Below the pieces are notes generated by a model that was not told the DNA's origin, made no database searches, and saw only the letters and a program-made list of their open reading frames with translations. From contig NZ_JRMP02000014.1 of the NCBI RefSeq assembly GCF_000762875.2, positions 1 through 64,000 of the forward strand: 64,000 nt of DNA, in the 5' to 3' direction. The DNA comes from Helicobacter saguini (GTDB lineage Bacteria > Campylobacterota > Campylobacteria > Campylobacterales > Helicobacteraceae). Shown here piece after piece: positions 18,073 to 27,995 of this stretch. Each line of letters begins with the position of its first letter. The stretch's first letter is position 1. The position numbers and the translations under genes are program-made.

Positions 18073-19164
18073 ATGGTTAGACACTTAATTAGCACAAATG
18101 ATTTGAGTAATGATGAAATTAAGGATATTTTTCTTCGCACAAGTGAAATTAGTGAGCGTGATAAAACCCTGCAAAATAAGCGTTTTATAACGATTTTTTT
18201 TGAAAATTCTACGCGCACTTTGAGTAGTTTTGAGATTGCGATTAAAAATCTTGGCGGCGAGGTCATTCGCCTTGACATCGCAAATAGCTCGACTGCAAAG
18301 GGCGAGAGTATCGCTGATACCGCCGCTACGCTAAATGCGATGCAGCCACACGCCATTATCACGCGACACAAAAGTGCGGGTGCGCCGAACTTTCTAGCGC
18401 AATTTACATCCTGCCCGATTGTCAATGGTGGCGATGGCGCGCACGCTCATCCTACGCAGGCTTTGCTTGATTTATACACGATGTCTATGCACTTTGGGGA
18501 GAAATATTATGAAAATAGTAATATTTTGGATAAAAAGTTAGAGAATTTAGATTCTAAAAACTCGTTAGATTCTATGGAATCTAAGTCGCAAGATTGCAAA
18601 AAAGATTCTAAAAACTTGCAAGATTCTAACTTAGATTCTAAAAAAAATACAGAATCTAACTCACAAAATCTAATAGAAAAAAAACAAAAAGCCTGTATTA
18701 AAGGGCTAGAGCTAATGCAAAACAAACGCATTGCAATCGTTGGCGATATTAAAAATTCGCGCGTGGCAAATAGCAATATTGAGCTTTTAAGCCGCTTTGG
18801 CGTGGATATTACGCTTGTTGGACCACCGCATTTTCTTTACAAAACGCGCCTTAAAACCGCGCACAACCTACAAGAAATCATTGATAATGTGGATATTATA
18901 ATGGCTCTTCGCACCCAAACAGAGCGGCACAATACACAAATTTATGGCAGTTTGAAAGACTATGCAAATCGCTTTTGTATAACGCGTGAGCTACTAGGAA
19001 ACCGCGATATTATCGTGCTACACCCAGGTCCTGTGCATCGTAACATCGATATTGACGATGAAATGCTAAGTGACACGCGTAGCAAAGTGCTAAAACAAGT
19101 GCAAAATGGCGTAAAAATCCGCATGTCTGTGATGGAATTTTTATGTAAGGATTTCACATTATAA
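18073..19164 (+). CDS. pyrB: Aspartate carbamoyltransferase PyrB with 9-mer insert
   Basis: PyrB makes carbamoyl-aspartate in pyrimidine synthesis. The carbamoyl-phosphate motif [11 protein letters not shown], the [10 protein letters not shown] loop, [14 protein letters not shown] and the [14 protein letters not shown] segment of the aspartate domain are all present. Residues about 148-206 are an insertion of Asp-Ser-Lys/Glu-Ser linkers made of at least seven copies of the 9-mer. The protein is therefore 363 residues instead of about 307. The insert lies at the junction between the two domains, after [10 protein letters not shown], where a surface loop is plausible. An AGGAG ribosome site precedes the ATG. 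The gene is intact and presumably functional because the pathway is essential. Confidence 0.93.
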   Translation: MVRHLISTNDLSNDEIKDIFLRTSEISERDKTLQNKRFITIFFENSTRTLSSFEIAIKNLGGEVIRLDIANSSTAKGESIADTAATLNAMQPHAIITRHKSAGAPNFLAQFTSCPIVNGGDGAHAHPTQALLDLYTMSMHFGEKYYENSNILDKKLENLDSKNSLDSMESKSQDCKKDSKNLQDSNLDSKKNTESNSQNLIEKKQKACIKGLELMQNKRIAIVGDIKNSRVANSNIELLSRFGVDITLVGPPHFLYKTRLKTAHNLQEIIDNVDIIMALRTQTERHNTQIYGSLKDYANRFCITRELLGNRDIIVLHPGPVHRNIDIDDEMLSDTRSKVLKQVQNGVKIRMSVMEFLCKDFTL

Positions 19165-19183
19165 TATTTTAAGCAAAATACGA

Positions 19184-19189
19184 TATAAT
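19184..19189 (+). promoter_or_regulatory. -10 box of the phosphonate gene
   Basis: TATAAT about 30 bases upstream of the ATG at 19219, which has an AAAGGAAAACT ribosome site. It supports 19219 as the real start, hence the out-of-frame reading across the G tract. Confidence 0.5.
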
Positions 19190-19218
19190 ACATCTTTTTC
19201 AAAACACAAAGGAAAACT

Positions 19219-20896
19219 ATGAAAAATTCTACACAAGATTCTAAAAAACTTGCAAATAGTAAGTGCAGTGTTACGGGGGGGGGGGGGTGAATGCCTTTCT
19301 TATAATATAAAGCATAATGATAATATAGAATCTACTCCTAACAAATCTACAAAAATATTACAAAATATAGAATCTAAATACACTAAAGATTCTAAAAAGT
19401 CTAATAAAAATTATAAAAATATAGAATCTAAATGCAAACAAGATTCTAAAATAACATATAAAAACATAGAATCTAAAAAAGATTCTAAAAAGATTTATGA
19501 AACAAAAAACATAGATTCTAAACAAAACAAAGATTCTAAACTAAAACTACAAAATATAGAATCTAAAAAAATCTACATAGGAATGTCGGCGGATTTAATC
19601 CACCCAGGACACATAAATATCCTAAAAATCGCACATAATCTAGCAAAAGATATTGAGAAAAAAGAAAAAATAAAGTGCGAAGTAATCGTAGGTTTATTGA
19701 CTGATAAGGCGATTGCAAGTTATAAACGCTTGCCTTATATGAACTATAATCAACGAAAAGAAGTGGTCGAAAATCTAAAATTTGTCGATAAAGTAATCCC
19801 ACAAGAAGTCCTAAGCTATGAGCCAAATATCCGCAAGATTAAGCCTGATTTTGTCGTGCATGGCGATGATTGGAAGCACGGACGACAAAGCATTACGCGT
19901 CAAAATGTGATTGACACGTTAAAAGATTTAGGCAAGGGAGAGCTAATCGAGCCGCACTACACAGAGGGCATAAGCTCCACGCAGCTAAATGAAAATGCGC
20001 GTGCCATAGGTATCACCACAAACGCAAGGCTATCATTACTAAGACGTCTAATAAACGCAAAAGCCCCACTTAGAATCCTAGAAACCCACAACGCCCTATC
20101 CGCTTTAATCGCACAAAATGCGAGTGTGAATAAAAATGGCGAAAAGATTGAATTTGATGGCTTTTGGAGTAGTTCTTTGACAGATTCTACAAGCCGTGGC
20201 AAGCCTGATATTGAGGCAGTCGAGCTTACAAGTCGCCTAAACACGATAAATGAAATCTTTGAGGTGACTACAAAACCGCTAATTTATGACGCTGATACGG
20301 GCGGGAAAATCGAGCATTTTGCCTTTAGTGTGCGAAGTCTTGAGCGTGTGGGCATTTCGGCTGTGATAATTGAGGATAAAACGGGGCTAAAGAAAAACTC
20401 GCTACTTGGCAATGATGTGGCTCAAGAGCAAGATTGTGTAAAAAGCTTTTGTGATAAAATCCGCGCTGGTAAGCTCGCACAAATCACGACTGATTTTATG
20501 ATTATCGCGCGAATTGAAAGCTTGATTCTAAATAAAGGGCAAAAAGATGCGCTGCATAGGGCTTTTGCGTATCGTGATAGCGGGGCTGATGGCATTATGA
20601 TACACTCAAGGCATAAGGATGCTAGTGAGATTTTGGAATTTTTAGATGCGTTTCGCAGGGCAGATTCTAGCACGCCTGTGGTTGTCGTGCCGACAAGTTT
20701 TAATGATATTACCGCGTCTAATCTAGCAAATGCTGGGGCAAATATTATAATTTATGCAAATCAAATGTTGCGTTCCGCGTTTGTAGCGATGAGTAGCGTA
20801 GCACAAGGCATTTTAGAGCATGATAGGAGCAAGGAGATAGAATCTAAATGTATGAGTATAAAGCAGATTCTATCCTTAATCCCTGGGACTATTTAA
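19219..20896 (+). CDS. Cytidylyltransferase-phosphoenolpyruvate mutase, phase-OFF (AepX/PepM-like)
   Basis: PEP mutase makes phosphonopyruvate, the entry to phosphonate (C-P) compounds; the fused nucleotidyltransferase probably activates a phosphonate with CTP for surface decoration. The N-terminal transferase has [12 protein letters not shown] and a VHGDDWKHG segment; the mutase has [21 protein letters not shown] and the [10 protein letters not shown] region. From the ATG at 19219 the frame meets a run of 13 G (19275-19287) and then TGA, so the protein stops after 23 residues. With 12 G the frame joins the main open frame, giving 558 codons and no stop. After the tract comes a stretch of about 90 residues of IESK/DSK repeats, then the enzyme. 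As sequenced the gene is OFF unless the in-frame TTG at 19250 is used. Confidence 0.8.
19275..19287 (+). repeat. Poly-G tract, 13 G, contingency repeat
   Basis: Thirteen consecutive G, 19 codons into the phosphonate gene. Frame arithmetic: 13 gives an immediate TGA, while 12 (or 9, 15) opens the gene. G tracts of this length are established slippage sites in Helicobacter and Campylobacter. Confidence 0.9.
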
Positions 20897-20953
20897 AATG
20901 TATAATTAAATCAAATATACATCCTTATTTTTTGATGGTAAATAAATTTTTGT

Positions 20954-20959
20954 TATAAT
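20954..20959 (+). promoter_or_regulatory. -10 box of the TraF-like gene
   Basis: TATAAT about 70 bases upstream of the start at 21031; a 9-mer pair (TAGAATCT and GATTCTA) lies in the leader between them. Confidence 0.4.
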
Positions 20960-21030
20960 CACTTGTTTAAAAAAAATGACGATATTTGCAATATAGAATC
21001 TAACTTCAAAGATTCTAAAAAGGGGAAGTT

Positions 21031-22713
21031 ATGACTAGGTTTTCTTTCAAAAAAGGCGTTATTTTAAGTGTCTTTATAGCAAGTATTTTATATATAAATA
21101 GTGCAAATGCTATGGAATTTGGCTCTATGGGCAATGTCTCTGCGTCTATGGGGGGCGCTGGGGTCGCACTTAAAAGTCCTTTTGGGCTTTATTATAACCC
21201 TGCATTGATTGCTAGTGAAAGGAAGTTTCGCTTTGCATATAGCCTTAGTGCAGGTATTGACCAAAATAATCTTGATAAGCTATCAAATATCAAATTTGAT
21301 GAAATGATAAAAACGCTCTCAAGTGTGGGAAGCTCGCTTGGCGGGACATCTCAAGGCGGTGGCAACGCTGGCGGTGGAAACGCAGGTGGCGGTAATGCTG
21401 GCGGTGGCAATACCGGAAATGCTAATGTGACAAGCGTAAAAGACGCCCTAACCGAAGCCCTGCAACAAACCGTTACAGGACAGGGGAATAACAACGACTT
21501 AGAATCTCTTTGGAAAGCTTATCAGCAGCAGCAAAATGGCAGCACGGATAACTCAAAACTTGCAGAAAATCTACAAACTTCGATTAACAACTCCGGCATG
21601 AGCCAAGAGCAAAAAGATATGTTTAATGGCTTGGCAGATTCTATTGACTGGAGCAACTTTGATGTATCAAATGGGCAGATTTCAAGTATGACGATTAAAA
21701 AGGGCAATAATGCCGCACTCGATGAAGCGATGGGCAACCTTGATACGCTATTTTTTGTGTTGAAAAATAATAATATGAATGTGCGTTCTCAAAATGGAAT
21801 CGTCTTTCAAATCCCTAGCGAAGTGATAAATGAAGAGTATGGCGCGCTTGCTATCGGGCTTTTTAATACCACGCAGGCGGGCGTTTCACTCGTTGGCGAC
21901 CCTAATCGTATGCGGCTAATTTTTGGCAGTGATGGCTCGTATTATGAGCTGCAAGTGGGCGAAAATGGCTACACGATTAAGGCTACTACGCAGGATAATT
22001 ATGAAAAATACTCGCTTATGGCAAGTATAGAATCTGGTAACGCACACAAGATTACTAGCTCGATTTTTGCGCTTACTGAACTGCCCATTGGCTATGCGTA
22101 TAATTTAAATTTTGGCGTGTTTAACCTTTCGCTTGGTGCGGCGTTTAAGATTATGAATGGTGCGAGTTTGTTTAATGAGACTTATCTTGGGAAAAATTTG
22201 CATTTTGATATGGATTTTAACAATAGCACGCAGTTTAGCACGACTTTTGGTATCGATGTGGGCGCGTATTTTGGCTACAATGTCAATGAGAGCAATCAGC
22301 TATCTTTGGGCTTTGTGGCAAAAAATGTCAATTCGCCGACATTTAGATTCAATACTGCGCCTACAATTGTGATTGACCCGCAGTATCGCGTGGGCTTTGC
22401 GTATAATGGGAAGTATTTGGCGTTTGCCTTTGATGCGGATATTTTGCCAAATAAGGTGCTAAATTATAGCTATGGGAATAAGCTCTCCCAAATGGTCGGG
22501 GGCGGCGTGAAAGTGGATTTTCGCTATATTGATGTAAGGGCTGGTTTGGCGTATGATTTAAAGCAAGATTCTGGCGTGATTTTAACGGCTGGATTTAACT
22601 TCTTTGGCTTTATTGACTTAGCTGCTGAAGTGGGGACAAAATGGGTAGATTACTTTGGTCATACCGCACCAAAATATGCGAATGTCCGCCTTGGCGGCTC
22701 GTTTAGTTTTTAG
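21031..22713 (+). CDS. Outer-membrane beta-barrel protein, TraF-like
   Basis: A signal peptide ending SANA near residue 27 precedes MEFGSMGNVSASMGGAGVA and LYYNPALIAS. Those are features of the FadL/TraF-type outer-membrane proteins (the family Pfam calls plasmid transfer TraF), which in Helicobacter are chromosomal and not linked to conjugation. The C-terminal half has alternating barrel strands, and the protein ends GGSFSF with a terminal Phe, as barrel proteins do. Around residues 110-135 there is a run of GGGNA repeats encoded by imperfect 15-bp tandem repeats (21358-21420), which may vary in number without frameshift. The AAGGGGAAG ribosome site is strong. Substrate is unknown. Confidence 0.7.
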   Translation: MTRFSFKKGVILSVFIASILYINSANAMEFGSMGNVSASMGGAGVALKSPFGLYYNPALIASERKFRFAYSLSAGIDQNNLDKLSNIKFDEMIKTLSSVGSSLGGTSQGGGNAGGGNAGGGNAGGGNTGNANVTSVKDALTEALQQTVTGQGNNNDLESLWKAYQQQQNGSTDNSKLAENLQTSINNSGMSQEQKDMFNGLADSIDWSNFDVSNGQISSMTIKKGNNAALDEAMGNLDTLFFVLKNNNMNVRSQNGIVFQIPSEVINEEYGALAIGLFNTTQAGVSLVGDPNRMRLIFGSDGSYYELQVGENGYTIKATTQDNYEKYSLMASIESGNAHKITSSIFALTELPIGYAYNLNFGVFNLSLGAAFKIMNGASLFNETYLGKNLHFDMDFNNSTQFSTTFGIDVGAYFGYNVNESNQLSLGFVAKNVNSPTFRFNTAPTIVIDPQYRVGFAYNGKYLAFAFDADILPNKVLNYSYGNKLSQMVGGGVKVDFRYIDVRAGLAYDLKQDSGVILTAGFNFFGFIDLAAEVGTKWVDYFGHTAPKYANVRLGGSFSF

Positions 22714-22829
22714 GGACTTACATTTTTACACATTAACCCATAAAATCTTAATATTTCACCCAACTTTTCTTATCAAAATTTACAAATTATGATAGAATCT
22801 AACTTTTAAAAAGTGTGAAAGGACGAAAA

Positions 22830-23534
22830 ATGATGCAAACTGAGATAAATATCGCTTTGAAACGCGAGATGGAGCAGCATTTAGAGTTTGGTGGGATGAC
22901 TAGATTCTTGCACTGGGTGCGTGCTTTTATGATTATTTTTTTGATAGCGAGCGGCTTTTACATCGCATATCCGTTTTTGCAGCCGGATGCAAACGCCGAG
23001 CCAACCACATTTTTACAGGCGTATTATCGCGCGTTTCACTGCATTGCGGGCTTTGTGCTGATTTGTGCTAGTATTTTCCGCGTGTATCTTTTCTTTTTTG
23101 CCAAATCTAGTAGCCCTGAACGTATCTCGATTTATCAGGTTTTTAACCCAGCAATTTGGCTTCGCACAATCGGTGCATATCTTTTTATCGCGCCGCATCC
23201 ACACATTAATGGTGCGTATAATCCGCTGCAGTTCTGCACATATTTCGCACTTGGAATCTTAACTTTTGTGATTTGTTTGACAGGCGTTTCGCTGTATGCG
23301 AATGTGTATCATGAGGGCTTGGGAGCGCTTTGTGGTGCGTTGTTTGGCTGGGTTGAGTATGCTTTTGGCGGCTTGGCTAATGTGCGCGCGATTCATCACA
23401 TTGTCACTTGGGCGTTTATCATTTTCATTCCTGTGCATATTTACCTTGTGATTTGGAACTCTGTGCGTTATCCAAATGGCGGGGCTGATGCGATGGTAAG
23501 CGGCATTCGCTATGTGGAAAACCGCCGAATTTAA
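22830..23534 (+). CDS. hydC: Ni/Fe-hydrogenase b-type cytochrome subunit
   Basis: HydC anchors the uptake hydrogenase and passes electrons from H2 to menaquinone through two haems b. The N-terminal TRFLHWVRA, a central FHCIAGF, the HPHINGAYNPLQ segment, and AIHHIVTW / FIPVHIYLVIWNS supply haem-ligating histidines on several membrane helices. Length (234 residues) is normal. The ATG at 22830 has an AAGGA site seven bases away. Large and small hydrogenase subunits and maturation genes are not adjacent, so it is either an orphan or part of a split hydrogenase set. It has no repeat insert. Confidence 0.85.
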   Translation: MMQTEINIALKREMEQHLEFGGMTRFLHWVRAFMIIFLIASGFYIAYPFLQPDANAEPTTFLQAYYRAFHCIAGFVLICASIFRVYLFFFAKSSSPERISIYQVFNPAIWLRTIGAYLFIAPHPHINGAYNPLQFCTYFALGILTFVICLTGVSLYANVYHEGLGALCGALFGWVEYAFGGLANVRAIHHIVTWAFIIFIPVHIYLVIWNSVRYPNGGADAMVSGIRYVENRRI

Positions 23535-23576
23535 AATTTGCAATGTAGATTCTATAAATTTTGTGAGAAATTTGAA

Positions 23577-23846
23577 ATGCAGTATATGGAGACTATTACA
23601 ATTTGGCTAGATTCCATGAAAATAGCCTTGCTTGAAAAGGATAGTCAAAGGGCGTTTGATTTAACGCAAAATTTGCCTTTTGATAGCATGGAAATTTCGC
23701 AAGATTTAAACAATAAAGAGTTGTTAGAGTATCTACAAATGGCTAAAGAGCTTATATCTCAAGCGATAGAATTGCTACAAGAAAATAAAAAACAATCAAA
23801 AGAACAGCTTGATAAAATTTTTAAAGCAAAGAGATTTTTTGAATAA
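23577..23846 (+). CDS. Small helical protein, unknown
   Basis: An 89-residue, charged, mostly helical protein that starts MQYMETITIWLDSMK and ends with Lys-rich helix AKRFFE. No family was recognised. Position between hydC and the putative flagellar co-chaperone gene, plus the helical-bundle character, suggests a chaperone-like partner, but this is only contextual. The frame is open further upstream without a ribosome site; the start is uncertain. Confidence 0.45.
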   Translation: MQYMETITIWLDSMKIALLEKDSQRAFDLTQNLPFDSMEISQDLNNKELLEYLQMAKELISQAIELLQENKKQSKEQLDKIFKAKRFFE

Positions 23847-23974
23847 AAAATATATAGATTCTAAAACTTTTTATCTTAAAAACTATAAAATATAGAATCT
23901 AGATTCTATAAGCGGAGTTTTGGAATCACTTTTGCTTTTTACCATTTAATTAAAGACAAAAAATGGAGTTTGAA

Positions 23975-25315
23975 ATGGCAGCTAATATCGCAGGTGGCGT
24001 TACGCAACGATACATCATAGGACCAAATAACACGCGAAGTCCGCTCCCAGAAACCATCGCGGATAAGGCAAACGCCGATAGCACCGCGACAAACGCAACA
24101 CAAAGCAGCACAAATGCAACGCAAAACGCCACAAATAACGCCAAAAACACCCAGAATCTAATCAATACAAAGCCACAAAGCACCAAAGATTCACTAAAAT
24201 TTGCTGGGGTGCAAAAGACTTTTAATATTATGAGTGTCATTCCTAATAGCGATGTGGCGGATGCCGAAATTAGCGCGGATAAGCAAACTAGCGACCTTAT
24301 AAATCGCCTAAATGCCCTGCAGTTCGCCAAAAAAACGCTTAGCGATGTGCAAAGCATTGTAAAGGATATTAAGAGTAATTATCGCGCTGAGGCGGGCGAT
24401 AATTTTGCGCCGCTGAATGACAATGCCTTGCGGACGCGATATAACGCCAGTGTGCAGATTCGCGACCTTATTGATGGGGCGATTTACAAGGGTAAAAATG
24501 TGTTTTTGCCAGGCTACTTCGGCGATGAAATCACGCTAAATACGGGGCGGCTGAACCTGCGGAATTTGAACCTGCGAGATGAGCTATCAATCAACATTTT
24601 TTCGCAAAATGTGGCGACTTTGAGCGATGAAATCGAGACGAATGTCCGCACGCTGCAGGGCAAACTTGACAAAATTATGGAAAACAAGTGGCTAAGCATG
24701 GAGCAGCTAAGTGGCGTGCAGCTTGAGCCAAAAAGCGTAAATGAGAGTGCGAAGGCTTTAAGTGCCGTGCCGAGCTTGACTAGCGCGTTGCAGGCGGCTT
24801 CTGCTTCGGGGGCTTCGGCGTCTCCTACTCCTGCGGATTCTACGGCTATGGCTAGTGAATCTAATGTAGCAGATTCTAATGTGGCTTCGAGCGATACTTC
24901 AGCTTCGTCGGATACTTCGGCTCCGGCTTCTGCGGATACTTCGGCAAATAATGCAGAATCTAATTCGCAAGATTCTAACACTTCGCAAGACTCTAATACA
25001 GAATCTAATGGCACGCAAAATATTAACTCAAACACCCAGCCGCAAGTAGCAACCGCAGGCGATGGTGGCACTACATCGCAAACTACGGAATCTAGCACAA
25101 CCCAAGATTCTAACACAGCGACAAACACAGCCCAAACCACTACAAACGCGACTAATACCGCCCAAACCACAGAATCTAACACAGCCCAAGATTCTACAAA
25201 CGTGGCTAATGCAAACAACGCCACAACGCAAACCACAGATTCTACAAATAATGTAGTCGGCGTAGTTAGCGGACCTGAAAACGACAGAGTGGTAGATTTA
25301 TACACAAATTCGTAA
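23975..25315 (+). CDS. Probable flagellar FliS export co-chaperone (HP1076-like)
   Basis: Residues about 75-250 form a flagellin-like helical region: SDLINRLNALQFAKKTLSDVQ, a hairpin around NVFLPGYFGDEI, and TNVRTLQGKLDKIME. This recalls the H. pylori HP1076-type co-chaperone that binds FliS. The assignment is by recall and moderate. The C-terminal 180 residues are a Ser/Thr/Asn/Asp-rich tail (TTNATNTAQTTES-type repeats) that looks disordered and includes many 9-mer-derived DSN/ESN units. The ATG at 23975 is favoured, because GGAG six bases upstream makes a better start than the ATG four codons earlier. The long tail is odd for a family that is usually under 200 residues. Confidence 0.5.
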   Translation: MAANIAGGVTQRYIIGPNNTRSPLPETIADKANADSTATNATQSSTNATQNATNNAKNTQNLINTKPQSTKDSLKFAGVQKTFNIMSVIPNSDVADAEISADKQTSDLINRLNALQFAKKTLSDVQSIVKDIKSNYRAEAGDNFAPLNDNALRTRYNASVQIRDLIDGAIYKGKNVFLPGYFGDEITLNTGRLNLRNLNLRDELSINIFSQNVATLSDEIETNVRTLQGKLDKIMENKWLSMEQLSGVQLEPKSVNESAKALSAVPSLTSALQAASASGASASPTPADSTAMASESNVADSNVASSDTSASSDTSAPASADTSANNAESNSQDSNTSQDSNTESNGTQNINSNTQPQVATAGDGGTTSQTTESSTTQDSNTATNTAQTTTNATNTAQTTESNTAQDSTNVANANNATTQTTDSTNNVVGVVSGPENDRVVDLYTNS

Positions 25316-25526
25316 AAATTTATTAAGTTTTGAGTGTATTTATAGAATCTATTTAATAAAAATTATCCATAATAATAAATTATTAAAAAAAGTTTGATAA
25401 AATTTTGTATTCGTGATTTTTAAAATTGTGTTTTTGTGATAAAGATTCTATAATAAATTGTAGCAAAAAGTTATAAAAACAATAACTTTAAATCTTGCGA
25501 TGTATTTCAAATTTTAGGAGAAAAAT

Positions 25527-26123
25527 ATGTTAGTTACAAGAAAGGCGCCTGATTTTACTGCTCCGGCGGTGTTGGCAAATAATCAAATCGTGGATAATTT
25601 TGAGTTAAGCAAGAATTTGGGCAAAAATGGTGCGATTTTGTTCTTTTGGCCAAAAGACTTCACTTTTGTGTGTCCTAGCGAGATTTTGGCGATGGACCAC
25701 CGCGTGAAAGCCTTTGCTGAAAAGGGTTTTAATGTTATCGGTGTTTCAATAGATTCTGATGTCGTGCATTTTGCGTGGAAAAATACGCCTGTGGATCAAG
25801 GCGGTATCGGCAATGTGCAGTTTCCGCTTGTGAGCGATATTACTAAGCAGATTTCGCGTGATTATGAGGTGCTGTTTAATGGTGCGATTGCGTTGCGCGG
25901 GACATTTTTGATTGATAGAAATCAAATCGTGCGACAGGCGACAATCAATGATTTGCCACTTGGTAGGAATATGGATGAGTTTTTGCGTTTGGCTGATGCA
26001 CTGCTTTTCGTTGAAGAGCACGGCGAGGTCTGCCCTGCTGGCTGGCATAAAGGTCAAAAGGGTATGAAACCAACTGCTGATGGCGTAAAAGAATACTTGA
26101 AAGAAAATGCTTCTAAGCTTTAG
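25527..26123 (+). CDS. ahpC: Peroxiredoxin (AhpC/TsaA type)
   Basis: A typical 2-Cys peroxiredoxin that reduces H2O2, organic peroxides and peroxynitrite. The peroxidatic cysteine is in FVCPSE (about residue 49) and the resolving cysteine in EVCPAGW (about 170). The 198-residue length is normal and there is no repeat insert. A TTTAGGAG ribosome site precedes the ATG, with a TATAAT box in TTCTATAATAAATTG near 25447. It is usually one of the most abundant proteins in Helicobacter. Confidence 0.95.
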   Translation: MLVTRKAPDFTAPAVLANNQIVDNFELSKNLGKNGAILFFWPKDFTFVCPSEILAMDHRVKAFAEKGFNVIGVSIDSDVVHFAWKNTPVDQGGIGNVQFPLVSDITKQISRDYEVLFNGAIALRGTFLIDRNQIVRQATINDLPLGRNMDEFLRLADALLFVEEHGEVCPAGWHKGQKGMKPTADGVKEYLKENASKL

Positions 26124-26278
26124 AATATAGGTTTTAATTAGTTATTGCAAGTGTAAAATGTAAAATACAAACTATGCAATGATATAAAAATCCACATTCT
26201 ATTAAAACTACATTTAAAATTGCCTTGATATTTCAGCATTATTAAGGTGATTGACAATCAATATATTATTTTGCTAAA

Positions 26279-27277
26279 TTATTGCCCTTGATTATTTTGC
26301 TCTTGTGCTGGTTGCGTGTTATTTGTTTCACTAGCTGGGGCTGCGTTGTTAGAATCTGTGTTAGTTTGATTGTTAGAATCTCGTGGTTCTTTTTGCGGAT
26401 TATTTTGCCCATTTTGAGCGGGGGGCAGATTCCATAAACGCAGTCGCAAATTCGCACTATTAAACACATTCTGCACCCTGCCCTCCGCATAGTAGCGAAT
26501 ATTGAAACCCGCTTTCACATTTGCAATGCCGTTTTTATCAGGCTTTATCGCGAGTGCCCCACTTGGCGGGATAGGCATCGCATTGACATTTGTGATACTT
26601 GTGCTAGGTGGGATTGTGAGCGGATTTTGATTACTCGCCACAAGCATTCCATTGATAAATAAATCGGTCGAAATGATTTGCAGTGGGTAGTTTGTAAGGT
26701 TTCGCACATTGAAAATCACGCCGCTATTACTCACCTTAAACGCACTCGCACTCACCGCCAAATTCAAATCTTCGATAATTAGCGGCGGCACCGCGATTTC
26801 CGCGACTAGAATTTGTGCTGGACTAATGCCATACATATTTGGCTCATTTACATCAGCTCCGGCGTTAATTAGCACATTTTTGGAGATATTATCACCGCTG
26901 GCTGCGGCATAGTGCAGCGGAGTGTTGCCATAAGTATCATCTTTGGCTTTAGCGTCAGCCCCAGCGGCAATTAGGAGCTGCACCATTTGTGGATTGCCAT
27001 TTTGCGCGGCTTTGTGGAGAGCGGTCTCTCCGTTATTTTTGGCATTTACATCGGCGCGATTCATTATCAAAATGTAGGCGATTTCAAGGCGATTGTTTTT
27101 CACGGCTTCAAAAAGCGGCGTGATATTATGCAGACGCGAATTGACATCAGCCTGCAGGTTTATGCCGCTCTCCACATCGCTTAAGACATAGCTATACAGC
27201 AGATAATCGTATTGATTCGCCCTTGCAATCCCTGTAATTAAGCTAAAAATCATCGCAAATAATGCTAAGGTTTTCAC
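26279..27277 (-). CDS. Secreted ankyrin-repeat protein
   Basis: It begins with a signal peptide (MKTLALFAMIFSLI then ARA) followed by four to five ankyrin units around residues 30-165, with typical GETALHKAAQNG and GNTPLHYAAASG segments. After this come a beta-rich domain (residues 170-290) and an Asn/Gln-rich tail ending NNQGQ. Ankyrin repeats mediate protein binding; in Helicobacter such proteins are often periplasmic partners, for instance of catalase. The start is GTG at 27277 with AAGGAG six bases upstream; an ATG four bases further upstream is out of frame. Confidence 0.75.
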   Translation of the reverse strand: MKTLALFAMIFSLITGIARANQYDYLLYSYVLSDVESGINLQADVNSRLHNITPLFEAVKNNRLEIAYILIMNRADVNAKNNGETALHKAAQNGNPQMVQLLIAAGADAKAKDDTYGNTPLHYAAASGDNISKNVLINAGADVNEPNMYGISPAQILVAEIAVPPLIIEDLNLAVSASAFKVSNSGVIFNVRNLTNYPLQIISTDLFINGMLVASNQNPLTIPPSTSITNVNAMPIPPSGALAIKPDKNGIANVKAGFNIRYYAEGRVQNVFNSANLRLRLWNLPPAQNGQNNPQKEPRDSNNQTNTDSNNAAPASETNNTQPAQEQNNQGQ

Positions 27278-27366
27278 ACATTCTCCTTATTTTTTGTGAC
27301 TTTAGAATCTAGATTAAAAATGCTAATTTTATCAAAACTTTAATGATTTTTGCTAGAATTACGCAC

Positions 27367-27948
27367 ATGAAAACTTATCAAAATAATTTACATTCCTTTA
27401 ATTCTTTGGTTTTGGCGTTGGAAAAGCTGCCTACAATCGGCAAAAAGTCGGCTAAAAAAATGGCTTACACTTTGGCTGTGGAAAATGCGCCGCTGGGACT
27501 GCAAATCGCACAGGCAATTCATGACTGCATACTAGAAATCCGCAAATGCGAGGTGTGCGGAGGTTTGAGTAATGCCGAGATTTGCGATATTTGCCTTGAT
27601 AGTGAGCGGCGAAATGGGACACTTTGTATCGTATCGCACCCGCGTGATATTTTTTTGATTGAGGATATAGGCGAGTTTAGCGGCGTGTATTGCGTGATGC
27701 AGGACTATAAGGAGTTTGATTTTAGCACTTTAGTTAGCCGCATTAAAAATGAGGGCATTGAGGAGGTGATTTTCGCCTTTGCGCCGAGTTTAGAGAGTGA
27801 TATGCTAATAATGTTTATACAAGAAAAGTTAGAAAATTTAGAACTTAGATTCAGTAAAATCGCACAAGGCGTCCCACAAAATATTAGCCTTGATAATGTG
27901 GATAACTTTTCACTTGCCAGGGCTTTCACCTCAAGGGTTAATGCGTAG
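27367..27948 (+). CDS. recR: Recombination mediator RecR
   Basis: RecR forms a DNA-clamping ring with RecO/RecF in recombinational repair. The N-terminal helix-hairpin-helix (LPTIGKKSAKKMAY), a four-cysteine zinc finger CEVCGGLSNAEICDIC and the Toprim domain (IVSHPRDIFLIED onwards) are present. The ATG at 27367 is chosen over an upstream frame extension; a GCTAGAAT -10 is about 15 bases before it, so the leader is very short. Its neighbourhood with dnaJ, here separated by the HIT and GHKL genes, echoes the recR-dnaJ closeness in Campylobacter. Confidence 0.93.
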   Translation: MKTYQNNLHSFNSLVLALEKLPTIGKKSAKKMAYTLAVENAPLGLQIAQAIHDCILEIRKCEVCGGLSNAEICDICLDSERRNGTLCIVSHPRDIFLIEDIGEFSGVYCVMQDYKEFDFSTLVSRIKNEGIEEVIFAFAPSLESDMLIMFIQEKLENLELRFSKIAQGVPQNISLDNVDNFSLARAFTSRVNA

Positions 27949-27995
27949 TGTTAATTAATACATATTAATTATTTTGTATTTTAAAGGTTAAATTT

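Noticed and set aside
21031-22713. TraF name implying a conjugation system
   Set aside because: Only the barrel family resemblance exists; no other transfer gene is in the window.
24514-25305. Long antisense frame over the Ser/Thr-rich tail of the flagellar co-chaperone
   Set aside because: It results from low-complexity codon usage; the sense strand has the ribosome site and the folded domain.
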